A stretch of DNA of 64,000 bases, from positions 992,001 through 1,056,000 of the forward strand of contig NZ_LS483440.1 in NCBI RefSeq assembly GCF_900476045.1, read 5' to 3'. This document shows positions 40,194 through 49,342 of the stretch, in pieces (within the stretch, counting starts at the first letter, position 1; every line of letters begins with the position of its first letter). Source of the stretch: Gemella morbillorum. GTDB taxonomy: Bacteria > Bacillota > Bacilli > Staphylococcales > Gemellaceae. Both the position numbers and the translations under genes were made by a program. The notes beneath the pieces were generated by a model. The model saw nothing but the letters and a program-made list of their open reading frames with translations. It did not search any database and was not told where the DNA came from.

Positions 40194-43100
40194 TTATTCT
40201 TCATCAGTATCTTCTACATCGGCATATTCATCTATATCTGATAGTAATATATCAGCTAAAGCCGCATAACCTGAAGATTCTTCGCTTGGCTCACTATCTT
40301 CTTCTACATCATCATACTCATCTATATCTGATAATAATAAGTTAGCTAAATTTTCATAACCTGAAGTCTCATCGCTTTCAGCTTTTGATTCTTCTTGCAC
40401 ATCATTTTCCTTATCGTTTTCTTTATTCTCATGAGAACCATGATATTCTATAGTATCTCCTAAATCAATATCACCCATATCCACTTCGTTATCATCTTTA
40501 TCCATTACTCTAAAGTCCATACCTAAAGCTTGTAGTTCTTTCATAAGAACACGGAATGATTCAGGCACTCCAGGTCTTGGAATATTTTCACCTTTAACGA
40601 TAGCTTCATATGTTTTCACTCGACCGTTAGTATCATCTGATTTGTATGTTAAAATTTCTTGAAGAGTATAAGCAGCCCCATAAGCTTCTAATGCCCATAC
40701 CTCCATCTCACCAAATCTTTGTCCACCAAATTGTGCTTTACCACCTAATGGTTGTTGAGTAACTAATGAGTATGGTCCAATTGAACGTGCGTGAAGTTTA
40801 TCATCAACCATGTGTGCAAGTTTAATCATGTACATTACACCAACAGATACACGGCTGTCAAATGGTTCACCTGTACGTCCATCATAAAGAACAGTCTTGG
40901 CATCTTTAGCCATTCCTGCTTCTGCGATAGTTGCCCAAACATCATCATCATTAGCCCCGTCAAATACTGGAGTAGCAACATGAATACCCAACTGTTTAGC
41001 AGCCATTCCTAAGTGAAGCTCTAATACTTGTCCAATATTCATACGAGATGGTACCCCTAGTGGGTTTAACATAACATCTACAGGTGTTCCATCTGGTAAA
41101 TATGGCATGTCTTCTTCAGGTAAGATATTAGAGATAACCCCTTTGTTACCATGACGACCGGCCATTTTATCCCCAACACGAATCTTACGTTTTTGAACGA
41201 TAAATACTCGAACAAGTTCATTTACGCCGTTAGCTAATTCTGCTCCGTCTTCACGTTTGAAAATTTTAACATCTGCTACTACTCCGTCTGCTCCGTGTGG
41301 TACACGTAATGAAGTATCACGTACTTCTTTAGACTTCGCACCAAAAATGGCATATAATAATTTTTCTTCTGGAGTCTGTTCAGTTAATCCTTTTGGAGTT
41401 ACTTTCCCAACTAAGATATCTCCGTCTTTAACTTCAGCACCAATACGAATAATACCACGTGCATCAAGATTTCTTAATGCGTTTTCCCCTACATTAGGAA
41501 TTTCTCTTGTAATTTCTTCTGGTCCTAATTTTGTATCTCGCGCATCTGTTTCATATTCTTCCACGTGAATAGAAGTATAAACATCATCTTTTACAAGACG
41601 TTCACTCATAATAACAGCATCCTCATAGTTATATCCATCCCAGTTTACGAATGCTACAACTAAGTTTTTACCTAAGGCTAATTCACCTTTATCCATAGAA
41701 GGACCATCAGCAAGAATATCTTTAGGTTCTACTCTATCACCAACTTTTACAATTGGTTTTTGATTGTATGATGTACTATGGTTAGAACGAACAAATTTAT
41801 GAACTACATAAGTATCTAAATCACCTTGTATTTCTTTTCCATCTAAAGTTTCAATTCGACGAACTTTAATTTTAGCTCCGTCTACATACTCTACAATACC
41901 AGGATACTTAGCAATTACTGCAGCTCCCGAGTCTCGTGCTGCAAGATGCTCCATTCCTGTTCCAACAAATGGTGCCTCTGTTAACATTAAAGGCACTGCT
42001 TGACGTTGCATGTTCGCTCCCATTAGCGCACGGTTAGAGTCGTCATTTTCTAAGAAGGGTATACATGCTGTTGCAGCTGATACTACTTGTTTTGGAGAAA
42101 CATCCATATAATTCATCATTTCTTTTGGTTTAACTGTGTTGTCTCCTCTAAAACGACAAACTACTTCATCGTCTAAGAAATATCCATTCTTATCTATATT
42201 TGAATTTGATTGTGCTACTACGTATTTATCTTCTTGATCAGCTGTTAAATACTGAACATTTTCTGTTACATATGGACGCCCATCTTTATCAACTTCTACT
42301 TTTCTATATGGAGTCATTATAAATCCAAATTCATTAATACGGGCAAATGATGACAGTGAGTTAATCAATCCGATATTAGGACCCTCTGGCGTTTCAATTG
42401 GACACATACGACCATAGTGTGAATAGTGAACGTCACGCACTTCCATTCCTGCACGTTCTCTCGTTAAACCACCAGGCCCAAGCGCTGATAAACGGCGTTT
42501 GTGAGTAAGCTCACTTAATGGGTTAGTTTGGTCCATGAATTGTGAAAGTTGAGAACTTCCAAAGAATTCTTTAATAATTGCCGTTACTGGGCGAACATTA
42601 ATCAATTGTTGAGGTGTAATTTCATTAGTATCTTGAATACTCATACGCTCACGTACAACACGCTCCATACGAGAAATACCAACACGAATTTGATTTTGTA
42701 ATAATTCTCCAATACAACGAAGACGACGATTACCAAGGTGGTCAATATCATCAACGCGACCAATTAATTCATACTCGAAACCATCACTGTTTCTTCTATT
42801 TCTTATTAATAATAAATAGTAGTTGATACTTGCAACGATATCTGCGATTGTTAATGTTAATATATCTTTGTTTGGTGCACCATTACCGATAACATGAAGG
42901 ATTTGATCATTAGTAAGTTCATCTATGTTAAACTCATTACCAACTTTAACTTGATTTACAACTTTGAAAAGTTGTAATTTCAAACTATCAGTCCCATCTA
43001 ATGATTCATTCATATCAAACTCTACAACGTTAGCAGTAGTTCCCAGTTCCTCATAGATACCATCAATAATTTCACGAGTTAATTTAGTTCCTTTTTCTAC

Positions 43101-44021
43101 TAAAATTTCACCTGTTTCTGTATCAACGATTGGTTCTACTAGAATTTGGTTTTCTAATCTTTCTCCAACATGAAGTTTATTATTTAATTTATAGCGCCCT
43201 ACTTTAGCTAAATCGTATCTTCTTGGGTCAAAGAAACGACCGTGTAATGTAGCTTTCGCTGTCTCTACGTTTGCAGGCTCTCCTGGACGTAGTTTATCGT
43301 AAATAACTTTTAATGCTGTTCCTGTGTCTAAGTTTTCATCTTTTTCCAAAGTATTTAGAAGTTCTGTATCCTCACCAAACAATTTAACTATTGCTTCATC
43401 AGATTCAAAACCTAGTGCTCTAATAAGCGTTGTCAAAGGTATTTTTCTAGTTCTATCTATACGAGCGTATGCTAGACCTTTTATATCTTTCTCAAACTCT
43501 AACCAAGCACCCCTGTTAGGAATAACAGTTGTTTTATAAGCATTAGGAATATTTTTAATTTTTAATTTATCGTCTTCTGTAAAGTAAACAGAAGGTGAAC
43601 GCACTAATTGAGATACAATTACACGCTCTGCTCCATTGATAATAAACGTTCCAGTTTCTGTCATCAATGGTAACTCACCCATAAATACTTCTTGTTCTTT
43701 AATTTCGTCACGTTCTTTATTAATCAAACGTACTCGCACTCTTAAAGGTGCTGAATATGTAGCATCACGTTCCTTAGATTCATCAACACTGTATTTAGGA
43801 GTTCCTAATTTATAATCAATGAATTCTAAGCTTAATTTATCATTATTACCTTCAATTGGTGAAACATCTCTAAAAACTTCTTTTATACCAGTTTCTAAAA
43901 ATTTTTCATAAGATAATGTCTGAATCTCAATTAAGTCCGGTAAATCAATTACCTCTGATATTCTAGCATAGCTACGTCTTTGTCTGTGCTTACCAAATTT
44001 AACTTTTTGCAACTGTGTCAC
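40194..44021 (-). CDS. rpoB: RNA polymerase beta subunit, with duplicated acidic tail
   Basis: 1275 residues. The rifampicin region near 490-520 ([27 protein letters not shown]) is wild-type. The C-terminus past the conserved GLD-type end is a long acidic extension (from about 1180) carrying two copies of a 23-residue unit, 1220-1242 and 1250-1272, of the form [21 protein letters not shown]. Start: GTG at 44021 lies inside the only good RBS (AGAGGTGA); the TTG three codons later (44012) is the better-spaced start and gives [13 protein letters not shown]. Own promoter; rpoC follows. Confidence 0.97.
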   Translation of the reverse strand: MTQLQKVKFGKHRQRRSYARISEVIDLPDLIEIQTLSYEKFLETGIKEVFRDVSPIEGNNDKLSLEFIDYKLGTPKYSVDESKERDATYSAPLRVRVRLINKERDEIKEQEVFMGELPLMTETGTFIINGAERVIVSQLVRSPSVYFTEDDKLKIKNIPNAYKTTVIPNRGAWLEFEKDIKGLAYARIDRTRKIPLTTLIRALGFESDEAIVKLFGEDTELLNTLEKDENLDTGTALKVIYDKLRPGEPANVETAKATLHGRFFDPRRYDLAKVGRYKLNNKLHVGERLENQILVEPIVDTETGEILVEKGTKLTREIIDGIYEELGTTANVVEFDMNESLDGTDSLKLQLFKVVNQVKVGNEFNIDELTNDQILHVIGNGAPNKDILTLTIADIVASINYYLLLIRNRRNSDGFEYELIGRVDDIDHLGNRRLRCIGELLQNQIRVGISRMERVVRERMSIQDTNEITPQQLINVRPVTAIIKEFFGSSQLSQFMDQTNPLSELTHKRRLSALGPGGLTRERAGMEVRDVHYSHYGRMCPIETPEGPNIGLINSLSSFARINEFGFIMTPYRKVEVDKDGRPYVTENVQYLTADQEDKYVVAQSNSNIDKNGYFLDDEVVCRFRGDNTVKPKEMMNYMDVSPKQVVSAATACIPFLENDDSNRALMGANMQRQAVPLMLTEAPFVGTGMEHLAARDSGAAVIAKYPGIVEYVDGAKIKVRRIETLDGKEIQGDLDTYVVHKFVRSNHSTSYNQKPIVKVGDRVEPKDILADGPSMDKGELALGKNLVVAFVNWDGYNYEDAVIMSERLVKDDVYTSIHVEEYETDARDTKLGPEEITREIPNVGENALRNLDARGIIRIGAEVKDGDILVGKVTPKGLTEQTPEEKLLYAIFGAKSKEVRDTSLRVPHGADGVVADVKIFKREDGAELANGVNELVRVFIVQKRKIRVGDKMAGRHGNKGVISNILPEEDMPYLPDGTPVDVMLNPLGVPSRMNIGQVLELHLGMAAKQLGIHVATPVFDGANDDDVWATIAEAGMAKDAKTVLYDGRTGEPFDSRVSVGVMYMIKLAHMVDDKLHARSIGPYSLVTQQPLGGKAQFGGQRFGEMEVWALEAYGAAYTLQEILTYKSDDTNGRVKTYEAIVKGENIPRPGVPESFRVLMKELQALGMDFRVMDKDDNEVDMGDIDLGDTIEYHGSHENKENDKENDVQEESKAESDETSGYENLANLLLSDIDEYDDVEEDSEPSEESSGYAALADILLSDIDEYADVEDTDEE

Positions 44022-44091
44022 CTCTCAGCTTTTCTCTTATAAAACTAAAAAGAAAATATACTATTTTCTCTTAATTACTTATATAATTTTT

Positions 44092-44121
44092 GTAATTCCA
44101 TTTACTAGAAAATAGAATTAC
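44092..44121 (-). other. Hairpin in the rpoB leader
   Basis: About 12-bp stem GTAATTC.../...GAATTAC with one wobble, at the 5' end of the predicted 107-nt rpoB leader. No T-run follows, so it is not an intrinsic terminator; perhaps mRNA stability or pausing. Confidence 0.5.
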
Positions 44122-44133
44122 TTGCAATTTATC

Positions 44134-44162
44134 ATTTTATCATAGTTATAGCAAGTTGTCAA
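44134..44162 (-). promoter_or_regulatory. Promoter of rpoB-rpoC
   Basis: Minus-strand TTGACA, 17 bp, TAAAAT, overlapping the last codons of the methyltransferase gene upstream. Gives rpoBC a start separate from rplJL. Confidence 0.8.
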
Positions 44163-44759
44163 TTATTTTGAGGCTTTCAAAATATAGTATCCTTTGTTTT
44201 TTGTGATAACTTCCACAGAAGAAAAAGTTTCTTCAAGAAGTTTTTTACAACTTGCCATCCCCTGTTTTTTCTGAATAACAACCCATAGTTCTCCTGACTC
44301 ACTAAGATGATTAAAACTATCTATCATTATTTGATGGACAATTTTTTTCCCTGCTCTTATAGGTGGATTTGTTAATACTATATCAAAGTCACCTTTTACA
44401 TTATCAAAAGAACTACTTTCAATTATTTCTACTTTATTTTCAATTCTATTAAGTTCAATATTTTTTTTAGTTAATACAAGACTTCTGTTATTAACGTCAA
44501 CCATAGTAAAACTATAACCTGGATTTTGCTTAGCTAAGACTATTGATATAACTCCATATCCACAGCCTATATCTGCTACATTAGCAACTTCTTTTTGACT
44601 ACTAAAATTTTCTAATAACACCTTAGTCCCAAAATCAACTCCATCTTTCGAAAAAACTCCATTATCAGTATAAAATTTAAAATTTTCTCCGAATATTTTA
44701 GAGCTTATAATTTGTTCACAACTTTTTGTTGTCGGATTATTTGTATAATAATGTTCCAT
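44163..44759 (-). CDS. RsmC-like class I methyltransferase (YbxB type)
   Basis: 198-residue SAM-dependent methyltransferase. VADIGCGYGVISI near 60 binds SAM and the catalytic NPPIRAGK near 110 marks the RsmC/RsmD-like N2-guanine rRNA methyltransferase group. It sits between rplL and rpoB exactly like ybxB of Bacillus, which supports a ribosome-related role; the target base is unknown to me. AAGAGGTG precedes the ATG; a terminator separates it from rplL, so it is mostly read by read-through. Confidence 0.88.
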   Translation of the reverse strand: MEHYYTNNPTTKSCEQIISSKIFGENFKFYTDNGVFSKDGVDFGTKVLLENFSSQKEVANVADIGCGYGVISIVLAKQNPGYSFTMVDVNNRSLVLTKKNIELNRIENKVEIIESSSFDNVKGDFDIVLTNPPIRAGKKIVHQIMIDSFNHLSESGELWVVIQKKQGMASCKKLLEETFSSVEVITKNKGYYILKASK

Positions 44760-44783
44760 AATAAAGACACCTCTTATAATAGA

Positions 44784-44832
44784 AGAAAAATAGTATATCC
44801 CCAGTTAGACACTTGAGATATACTATTTTTTG
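44784..44832 (-). terminator. Terminator between rplL and the methyltransferase
   Basis: 14-bp perfect stem with A/T ends (AAAAATAGTATATC / GATATACTATTTTT) and a 17-nt loop; on the minus strand followed by CTTC after five T. Probably partial, sorting rplJL from downstream genes. Confidence 0.75.
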
Positions 44833-44913
44833 TTATTATCATCGTATCAAATATTCTCAAATAGAATATTAGTGTTTATTTACATCTATCTTTTTATCTA
44901 CTTAGATTAGAAA

Positions 44914-45276
44914 TTATTTAACTTCTACAGAAGCTCCAACTTCTTCTAATTTAGCTTTGATTTCTTCAGCTTCTTCTTTAGAAACACCTTCTTTAATTGT
45001 TGCAGGCGCTCCGTCTACTTTTTCTTTAGCTTCTTTTAGTCCGTCTCCAGTGATTTCACGAACAACTTTGATTACTTTGATTTTTGACTCACCAGCAGAT
45101 GCTAATACTACGTCAAATTCAGTTTTTTCTTCAGCAGCTCCAGCAGCAGCTCCACCAACTACAGCTACAGGTGCAGCAGCAGTTACTCCGAATTCTTCTT
45201 CAATTGCTTTTACTAAGTCGTTTAATTCTAAAACTGACATTTCTTTGATAGCGTCTAAAATTTGTTCTTTAGTCAT
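44914..45276 (-). CDS. rplL: 50S ribosomal protein L7/L12
   Basis: 120-residue stalk protein that recruits translation GTPases. N-terminal dimer domain, Ala/Gly-rich hinge (residues about 36-50), C-terminal domain with the [11 protein letters not shown] helix and a final VEVK. GGAGGAAATT precedes the ATG. Second gene after rplJ. Confidence 0.98.
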   Translation of the reverse strand: MTKEQILDAIKEMSVLELNDLVKAIEEEFGVTAAAPVAVVGGAAAGAAEEKTEFDVVLASAGESKIKVIKVVREITGDGLKEAKEKVDGAPATIKEGVSKEEAEEIKAKLEEVGASVEVK

Positions 45277-45325
45277 TATAAATTTCCTCCGATTTTAAAT
45301 TATATTTCTTTATGATTTTTATTTA

Positions 45326-45826
45326 TTAAGCTTCTTGTTCAGCTTTTTGGTCTGCTACAGCTTTAACAGCTAAAGCAGTGTTGCGCATTGGCGCTGTTAA
45401 TACAGATAGTAACATTGAAAGTAATCCTTCGCGACTTGGTAATGTAGCGATAGCTTTAATTTCAGCTTGATCTGCAACTTTTCCTTCTATAACACCAGCT
45501 TTTAGTTCTAAGTTTTCGTGTTCTTTAGCGAAATCGTTTAAAACTCTAGCAGGAGCTACAGCATCGTCTGTTGAAAAAGCAAAAGCATTTGGTCCAGTTA
45601 GAACTTCTTCTAATCCTTCAATTCCTGCTTGCTCCATCGCACGACGAACTAATGAGTTTTTATAAACTTTAAAAGTTAAACCTTCGTTACGCATGTTGTT
45701 ACGTAATTCTGTTACTTCCGCAACGTTTAAACCACGGTAGTCAGCAATAACAACTGAAGAACTTGCTTTAATTTCTTCTGCGATTTGATTTACTAACTCT
45801 TGTTTTCTCTCAATAGCTTTAGACAT
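45326..45826 (-). CDS. rplJ: 50S ribosomal protein L10
   Basis: 166-residue stalk base protein that binds L7/L12 dimers and represses its own mRNA through the leader upstream. N-terminal domain with [21 protein letters not shown]-terminal helix rich in Ala/Lys ending KAEQEA. TAGGAGGAAG precedes the ATG. rplK-rplA are not adjacent. Confidence 0.98.
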   Translation of the reverse strand: MSKAIERKQELVNQIAEEIKASSSVVIADYRGLNVAEVTELRNNMRNEGLTFKVYKNSLVRRAMEQAGIEGLEEVLTGPNAFAFSTDDAVAPARVLNDFAKEHENLELKAGVIEGKVADQAEIKAIATLPSREGLLSMLLSVLTAPMRNTALAVKAVADQKAEQEA

Positions 45827-45988
45827 TGAACTTCCTCCTAAGTAGATTTATCAATTTCAGTACCAATAAAAAACCTTTTTGCATGCGAGAACATACAAAA
45901 AGGCACATAAGCTTCTTTTCGAATTTTGTCCTCGGTAGGCTAATTAAGGATTTCTCCCCCTACTGTCTACGGTACATTTTCAACTGAC
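45827..45988 (-). ncRNA. L10 leader (rplJL attenuator)
   Basis: Leader RNA with the characteristic L10-binding elements on the minus strand: CCGTAGACAGTAGG near 45960-45973 and CCTACCGAGGAC near 45929-45940, followed by an intrinsic terminator at 45868-45903. This is the Firmicutes L10 leader layout. Confidence 0.88.
45868..45903 (-). terminator. Attenuator hairpin before rplJ
   Basis: Stem CCTTTTTG...CAAAAAGG continued by a GCATG/CATAC inner part, then six T on the minus strand; ends the L10 leader when not antiterminated. Confidence 0.88.
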
Positions 45989-45994
45989 TTATAT

Positions 45995-46023
45995 ATTTTA
46001 GTATATATTTCTTTTTTTGTCAA
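45995..46023 (-). promoter_or_regulatory. Promoter of rplJ-rplL
   Basis: Minus-strand TTGACA, 17 bp, TAAAAT; same hexamers and spacing as at infC and rpoB. Confidence 0.8.
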
Positions 46024-46066
46024 TAGTTTTTTTTATTTTTTATTGGTATTGTTTTAAATAATAACA

Positions 46067-46799
46067 TTATTTATGTCTATTAACATAATACTCTATTGCT
46101 TCACTTATATACTCAGCGACCCCCTCACCAAATTTATCAATATTATTTTTAAATTCAAGATCAGCCGAATAGCCTTTCCCGATATAAGAAAATACCTCTA
46201 TTGTGCAATCAAATCCATATTTTCGAAAATAATCATACAATCTATCAACTTGATTCTGGACTTTTTCATCAAAATGCTCTAATCCTAATTTTTTACATTC
46301 AGCAAGTTCTCGGAAAACACTATTAAATTTTTCATTAACAATATCTTCTTTTCCTTTTTGACGTTCTTTAGCTTCTTCTATTACTTCTTCTCCATATTTT
46401 TCTTTTACAGATTGCTCATATTTTTTTACATCCTCTAGTTTAAAACCAGAGAATTTTTCTTCAATTAACATATTTCCTTCTCCTTTATGACTTTTTATTG
46501 TATTCTTCTATTGTATTTAATATTTGCTCGTAACGACTTTTTTCCTTTAATATTAATTGACGTTGTTCTTCTAAAATTTCGAGATGATTACTTTTATTAT
46601 TTAAAATTTCAGCAATCTTACTTAATTTAAAACCTAAAAATTTATAAAATAGTATTTGTTGCAACTTATCTAAATCATTTGCTGTATAGACTCTATACCC
46701 ATTTTCTAGTTTTGCTGGTTTTAGCAAACCAATTTCATCATAATAATGCAAAGTCCTAGAACTAACCCCACTTACTTAGGCAACTTCATTAATTTTCAT
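46067..46799 (-). pseudogene. Broken MerR-family TipA-type regulator
   Basis: Reading from the ATG at 46799 (RBS GAGAGG) gives MKINEVA, then TAA at 46776-46778, then VSGVSSRTLHYYDEIGLL: a MerR helix-turn-helix interrupted by a nonsense codon where Lys or similar is usual. The DNA-binding part ends at 46485; the TipAS ligand-binding part (46471-46067, ending AEYISEAIEYYVNRHK) continues in another frame, whose upstream extension reads TIKSHKGEGN, so a frameshift sits in the A-run near 46495. Two lesions. The TipAS part keeps AAGGAGAAGG before its ATG and could still be made alone. Intact relatives respond to thiopeptide-like ligands or drugs. Confidence 0.85.
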
Positions 46800-46841
46800 T
46801 TTCCTCTCCCAATTTTGTATTTATCTACTTGTGATAATATC

Positions 46842-46872
46842 ATTATAAACTATTACAATACGTTATAGTCAA
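46842..46872 (-). promoter_or_regulatory. MerR-type promoter with 19-bp spacer
   Basis: Minus-strand TTGACT, 19 bp, TATAAT upstream of the broken regulator. The long spacer, filled by an imperfect dyad (ACTATAACG...GTAATAGT), is the MerR-family hallmark and implies that the intact gene was autoregulated. Confidence 0.75.
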
Positions 46873-46875
46873 GAG

Positions 46876-46910
46876 AAAAAAGAAAAACCAATCCTTAAAA
46901 TTTAGGATTG
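46876..46910 (-). terminator. Terminator of queT
   Basis: 7-bp stem CAATCCT/AGGATTG followed on the minus strand by TTTTTCTTTTTTC, 36 bp after the queT stop. Confidence 0.75.
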
Positions 46911-46945
46911 ATTTCTTCTATAATATTATATTGAAGACAATTTAA

Positions 46946-47476
46946 TTAGGCTTCAAAAACTTTCTTTAAATCCACTGCTTTATTTAGCGCTTCTGTAATT
47001 ACAATACCAATAACCATAACAATCACTTGCGATAATAGCAATGAGCCATAAATCGTAGTAAATGCTCCAAAATCGAATGGAACTCTTGCAGAATTTTCAC
47101 CACTAAATATTGTTATCTCATATGCAATTATTGGCATGCAAATAATTAAATATAAAATAATGTTAATGACGTGCCTTACTATTCTGTTTTTTATAAATTT
47201 AAAAACAAAAATACTAATTGCAAGTGCAAGACCTGTTCCTAGTGTTCCAAAAAACACATCAACAATTCCTAAGGGGCTGAAAATATTAGCAATCGCTACC
47301 CCAAGAGCAATTGGGAACCAATACTTTTTGCTAAATACTACTAATTGTGATAAAGACTCACTTATGCGAAATTGAATTGCTCCGTATGAAAATGGAGCAA
47401 TAGCAACTGTTAATACAACGTAGATTGCAGCTAATAATGCTTGAATAGTTAAAACTTTAACTGTATTATTTCTCAT
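46946..47476 (-). CDS. queT: Queuosine precursor transporter QueT (ECF S component)
   Basis: Predicted membrane substrate-binding subunit importing a queuosine precursor such as preQ1, working with a shared ECF energising module. 176 residues, about five helices, with the family segments AIAPFSYGAIQFRISESL and GIVDVFFGTLGTG. Start chosen at the ATG 47476, preceded by AAGGAG; the reading frame stays open 41 codons further up, but that covers the leader RNA and terminator. No queuosine biosynthesis genes are in the window, consistent with salvage. Confidence 0.9.
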   Translation of the reverse strand: MRNNTVKVLTIQALLAAIYVVLTVAIAPFSYGAIQFRISESLSQLVVFSKKYWFPIALGVAIANIFSPLGIVDVFFGTLGTGLALAISIFVFKFIKNRIVRHVINIILYLIICMPIIAYEITIFSGENSARVPFDFGAFTTIYGSLLLSQVIVMVIGIVITEALNKAVDLKKVFEA

Positions 47477-47505
47477 TATATATCTCCTTATCTTGTTTAA
47501 GAGAA

Positions 47506-47535
47506 CAAAAAAACACTGATATGAGAAATCAGCGT
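47506..47535 (-). terminator. Terminator in the queT leader
   Basis: 8-pair stem ACGCTGAT/ATCAGTGT (one G-U) followed on the minus strand by TTTTTTT, 30 nt before the queT RBS. Its position after the aptamer-like part fits riboswitch-controlled termination. Confidence 0.8.
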
Positions 47536-47536
47536 T

Positions 47537-47572
47537 CGCAGTTTTTTTTATAGATGGATCTCTCAAACATCT
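47537..47572 (-). ncRNA. Probable preQ1-I-like riboswitch
   Basis: On the minus strand: a 5-bp stem AGATG/CATCT closing an 11-nt loop ending in C, directly followed by ATAAAAAAAACTGC. B. subtilis preQ1-I has the same spacing: 5-bp stem, loop with C before the 3' strand, then ATAAAAAACTAA. The loop-tail pseudoknot is weak here (only AG/CT), so it is a variant at best. The queT gene and the terminator downstream support it. Confidence 0.55.
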
Positions 47573-47638
47573 TTTATTTATAATAAAGTCAGAAGACAAA
47601 TAACCTTACTCATGTAAAATTAAATATCAACGTCTTAT

Positions 47639-47668
47639 ATACTATCATATTCTTAAATCTAATGTCAA
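47639..47668 (-). promoter_or_regulatory. Promoter of queT
   Basis: Minus-strand TTGACA, 18 bp, TAGTAT; gives a leader of about 155 nt containing the riboswitch candidate and terminator. Confidence 0.6.
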
Positions 47669-47727
47669 TAAAAATATTAATTTTTAGTGAATTTTGCTAA
47701 TCCAATATAAAAAATTAAAAAAACACC

Positions 47728-47756
47728 TTGCATTTACATTTTCATTATGTTAAAAT
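47728..47756 (+). promoter_or_regulatory. Promoter of rpsT
   Basis: TTGCAT, 17 bp, TAAAAT with TG one base before the -10, about 90 nt upstream of rpsT. Confidence 0.75.
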
Positions 47757-47851
47757 GAGGTAGTTGTATTTAACAACACTTAATTCATTGTAATTAAGAA
47801 TATTAATTAATATTTCTTAGTAATATCACTAGTAATCAGGAGGTGAATCGA

Positions 47852-48094
47852 ATGCCAAACATTAAATCATCAGTATTGAGTGTAAGAAAAGATGCTAAAA
47901 CTAACGCAGCTAACACAGCTAAAAAGTCTGAAATGCGTACAGCTATTAAAAAAGCTAAATTAGCTAAATCTGAAGGTGCTGCTAACGCTGCAGAGTTAGT
48001 AAACCTTGCTTACAAAAAAATCGATAAAGCTGCTAAAACTAATTTAATTCACAAAAATGCAGCTGCTAGATACAAATCAAACCTAGCTAAATAA
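47852..48094 (+). CDS. rpsT: 30S ribosomal protein S20
   Basis: 80-residue basic three-helix protein of the small subunit, beginning MPNIKSSVLSVRKDAKTNAAN. The ATG at 47852 follows AGGAGGTGA at normal spacing; an in-frame GTG three codons upstream is part of that RBS. Monocistronic on the plus strand with its own promoter and terminator. Ala- and Lys-rich as usual. holA, which is its divergent neighbour in many Bacilli, lies about 2.5 kb further right. Confidence 0.97.
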   Translation: MPNIKSSVLSVRKDAKTNAANTAKKSEMRTAIKKAKLAKSEGAANAAELVNLAYKKIDKAAKTNLIHKNAAARYKSNLAK

Positions 48095-48130
48095 TAAAAA
48101 AACTACTCAGTAAACTGAGTAGTTTTTTTA
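48095..48130. terminator. Bidirectional terminator between rpsT and the MalY-like gene
   Basis: Perfect 9-bp stem ACTACTCAG/CTGAGTAGT with TAAA loop, flanked by A-run and T-run; serves both convergent genes. Confidence 0.9.
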
Positions 48131-48147
48131 TTAATGTTTCATCATAC

Positions 48148-49329
48148 TTATTTACAGTTTTCAACAATCCTTGAAACAGCCTCTTTCATATTATCTGGAC
48201 TTGTAGCAAGATTAATTCTAATATAATTGTTATAGCCTTCCCCAAACCAGTGACCAAAATCTATTGCTAATCCACACTCATCTTGTATAAATTGCTTTGT
48301 TGTTTTTCCATTTAAAACTTTCTCAATATTAACAAATGCTAAATATGTTCCTTCTAACGGATATACTATAATTTCAGGAACCTTCTGTGCTAATGTATCA
48401 TGTAATAAATTATAATTGAAAATAACTGTTTCTTTTAATCCATTTAACCAATTATCCCCCTCTCTATATCCCGCTTCAAGTGCTATTTGTCCTAATAAAC
48501 TCGGCTCCGCTCCTAAGTTTTTTTTACTATATTTATCAAATTGTTCACGAATTTTACTATCTGGGATTAAAAGTGTCGCATGTACTAATGAGGCTAAATT
48601 AAAAGTTTTAGAACCAGAATTAGCAACTATTAATCTACTATTATACTTTCCATTTTCCAATGAAAGTGCAGAAATTTGTTTATTTTTATCATAGGTGAAA
48701 TCTTGATGAATTTCATCAGATAGCACAAGAACATTATGCTTCTCACAGATTTCAAATACTCGTTTTTGTTCTTCTAGTGTCCAAACCCTCCCTACTGGAT
48801 TATGCGGTGAGCAATGAATGTATAATTTCACATCGTTATTAGCAATTTCATTTTCAAATTTTTCAAAATCAATTTTAAAAGTACCATCTTTTTCTACTAA
48901 CGGCGATTCAACCAATTTTCGCTTACTATTTCGTATAGAATTAGCAAAAGGATAATAAACTGGGGGCATTATTATAATAGCTTCATTTTCTTTAGTATAA
49001 GCATGAATCACCCATAATATTGCTTGTACAATACCTGGTGCAAATCTAATCCAATCCTTATTCACTTCATAATCATACCTATTTTTATGCCATTTTTTAT
49101 AAGCATCATAGTAACTTTCTGGGAGTTTCGTATAGCCAAAGACTCCATGTTCAATCCTTTTATTTAAATCTTCTCTAATGCATTCTGGCGTTTTAAATTC
49201 CATATCTGCAACCCATAAAGCTAGCAGATTTTCATCTCCAAACCTCTCTTCTAATGCATCCCATTTTAGACTATTAGTATTTCTTCTTTCTACATAATAG
49301 TTTTTTACAAATTCTTCTACTATACTCAT
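48148..49329 (-). CDS. MalY/PatB-type PLP C-S lyase
   Basis: Fold-type I PLP enzyme of the MalY/PatB group, which cleave C-S bonds of cystathionine or cysteine (cystathionine beta-lyase activity) and can act as regulators. 393 residues: LALWVADMEFKTPECI near 36, HCSPHNPVGRVW near 168, SDEIHQDF near 200, PLP lysine in SGSKTFNLA near 238, and the Arg motif YIRINLA near the end. 13 bp after the MetI-like gene, so the pair likely converts activated homoserine and cysteine to homocysteine; in some oral bacteria such enzymes make H2S. Confidence 0.88.
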   Translation of the reverse strand: MSIVEEFVKNYYVERRNTNSLKWDALEERFGDENLLALWVADMEFKTPECIREDLNKRIEHGVFGYTKLPESYYDAYKKWHKNRYDYEVNKDWIRFAPGIVQAILWVIHAYTKENEAIIIMPPVYYPFANSIRNSKRKLVESPLVEKDGTFKIDFEKFENEIANNDVKLYIHCSPHNPVGRVWTLEEQKRVFEICEKHNVLVLSDEIHQDFTYDKNKQISALSLENGKYNSRLIVANSGSKTFNLASLVHATLLIPDSKIREQFDKYSKKNLGAEPSLLGQIALEAGYREGDNWLNGLKETVIFNYNLLHDTLAQKVPEIIVYPLEGTYLAFVNIEKVLNGKTTKQFIQDECGLAIDFGHWFGEGYNNYIRINLATSPDNMKEAVSRIVENCK

Positions 49330-49342
49330 TATTCAACTCCCC

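Noticed and set aside
42470-42570. Rifampicin-resistance substitutions in RpoB
   Set aside because: The resistance-determining segment reads as wild-type at all positions I could compare.
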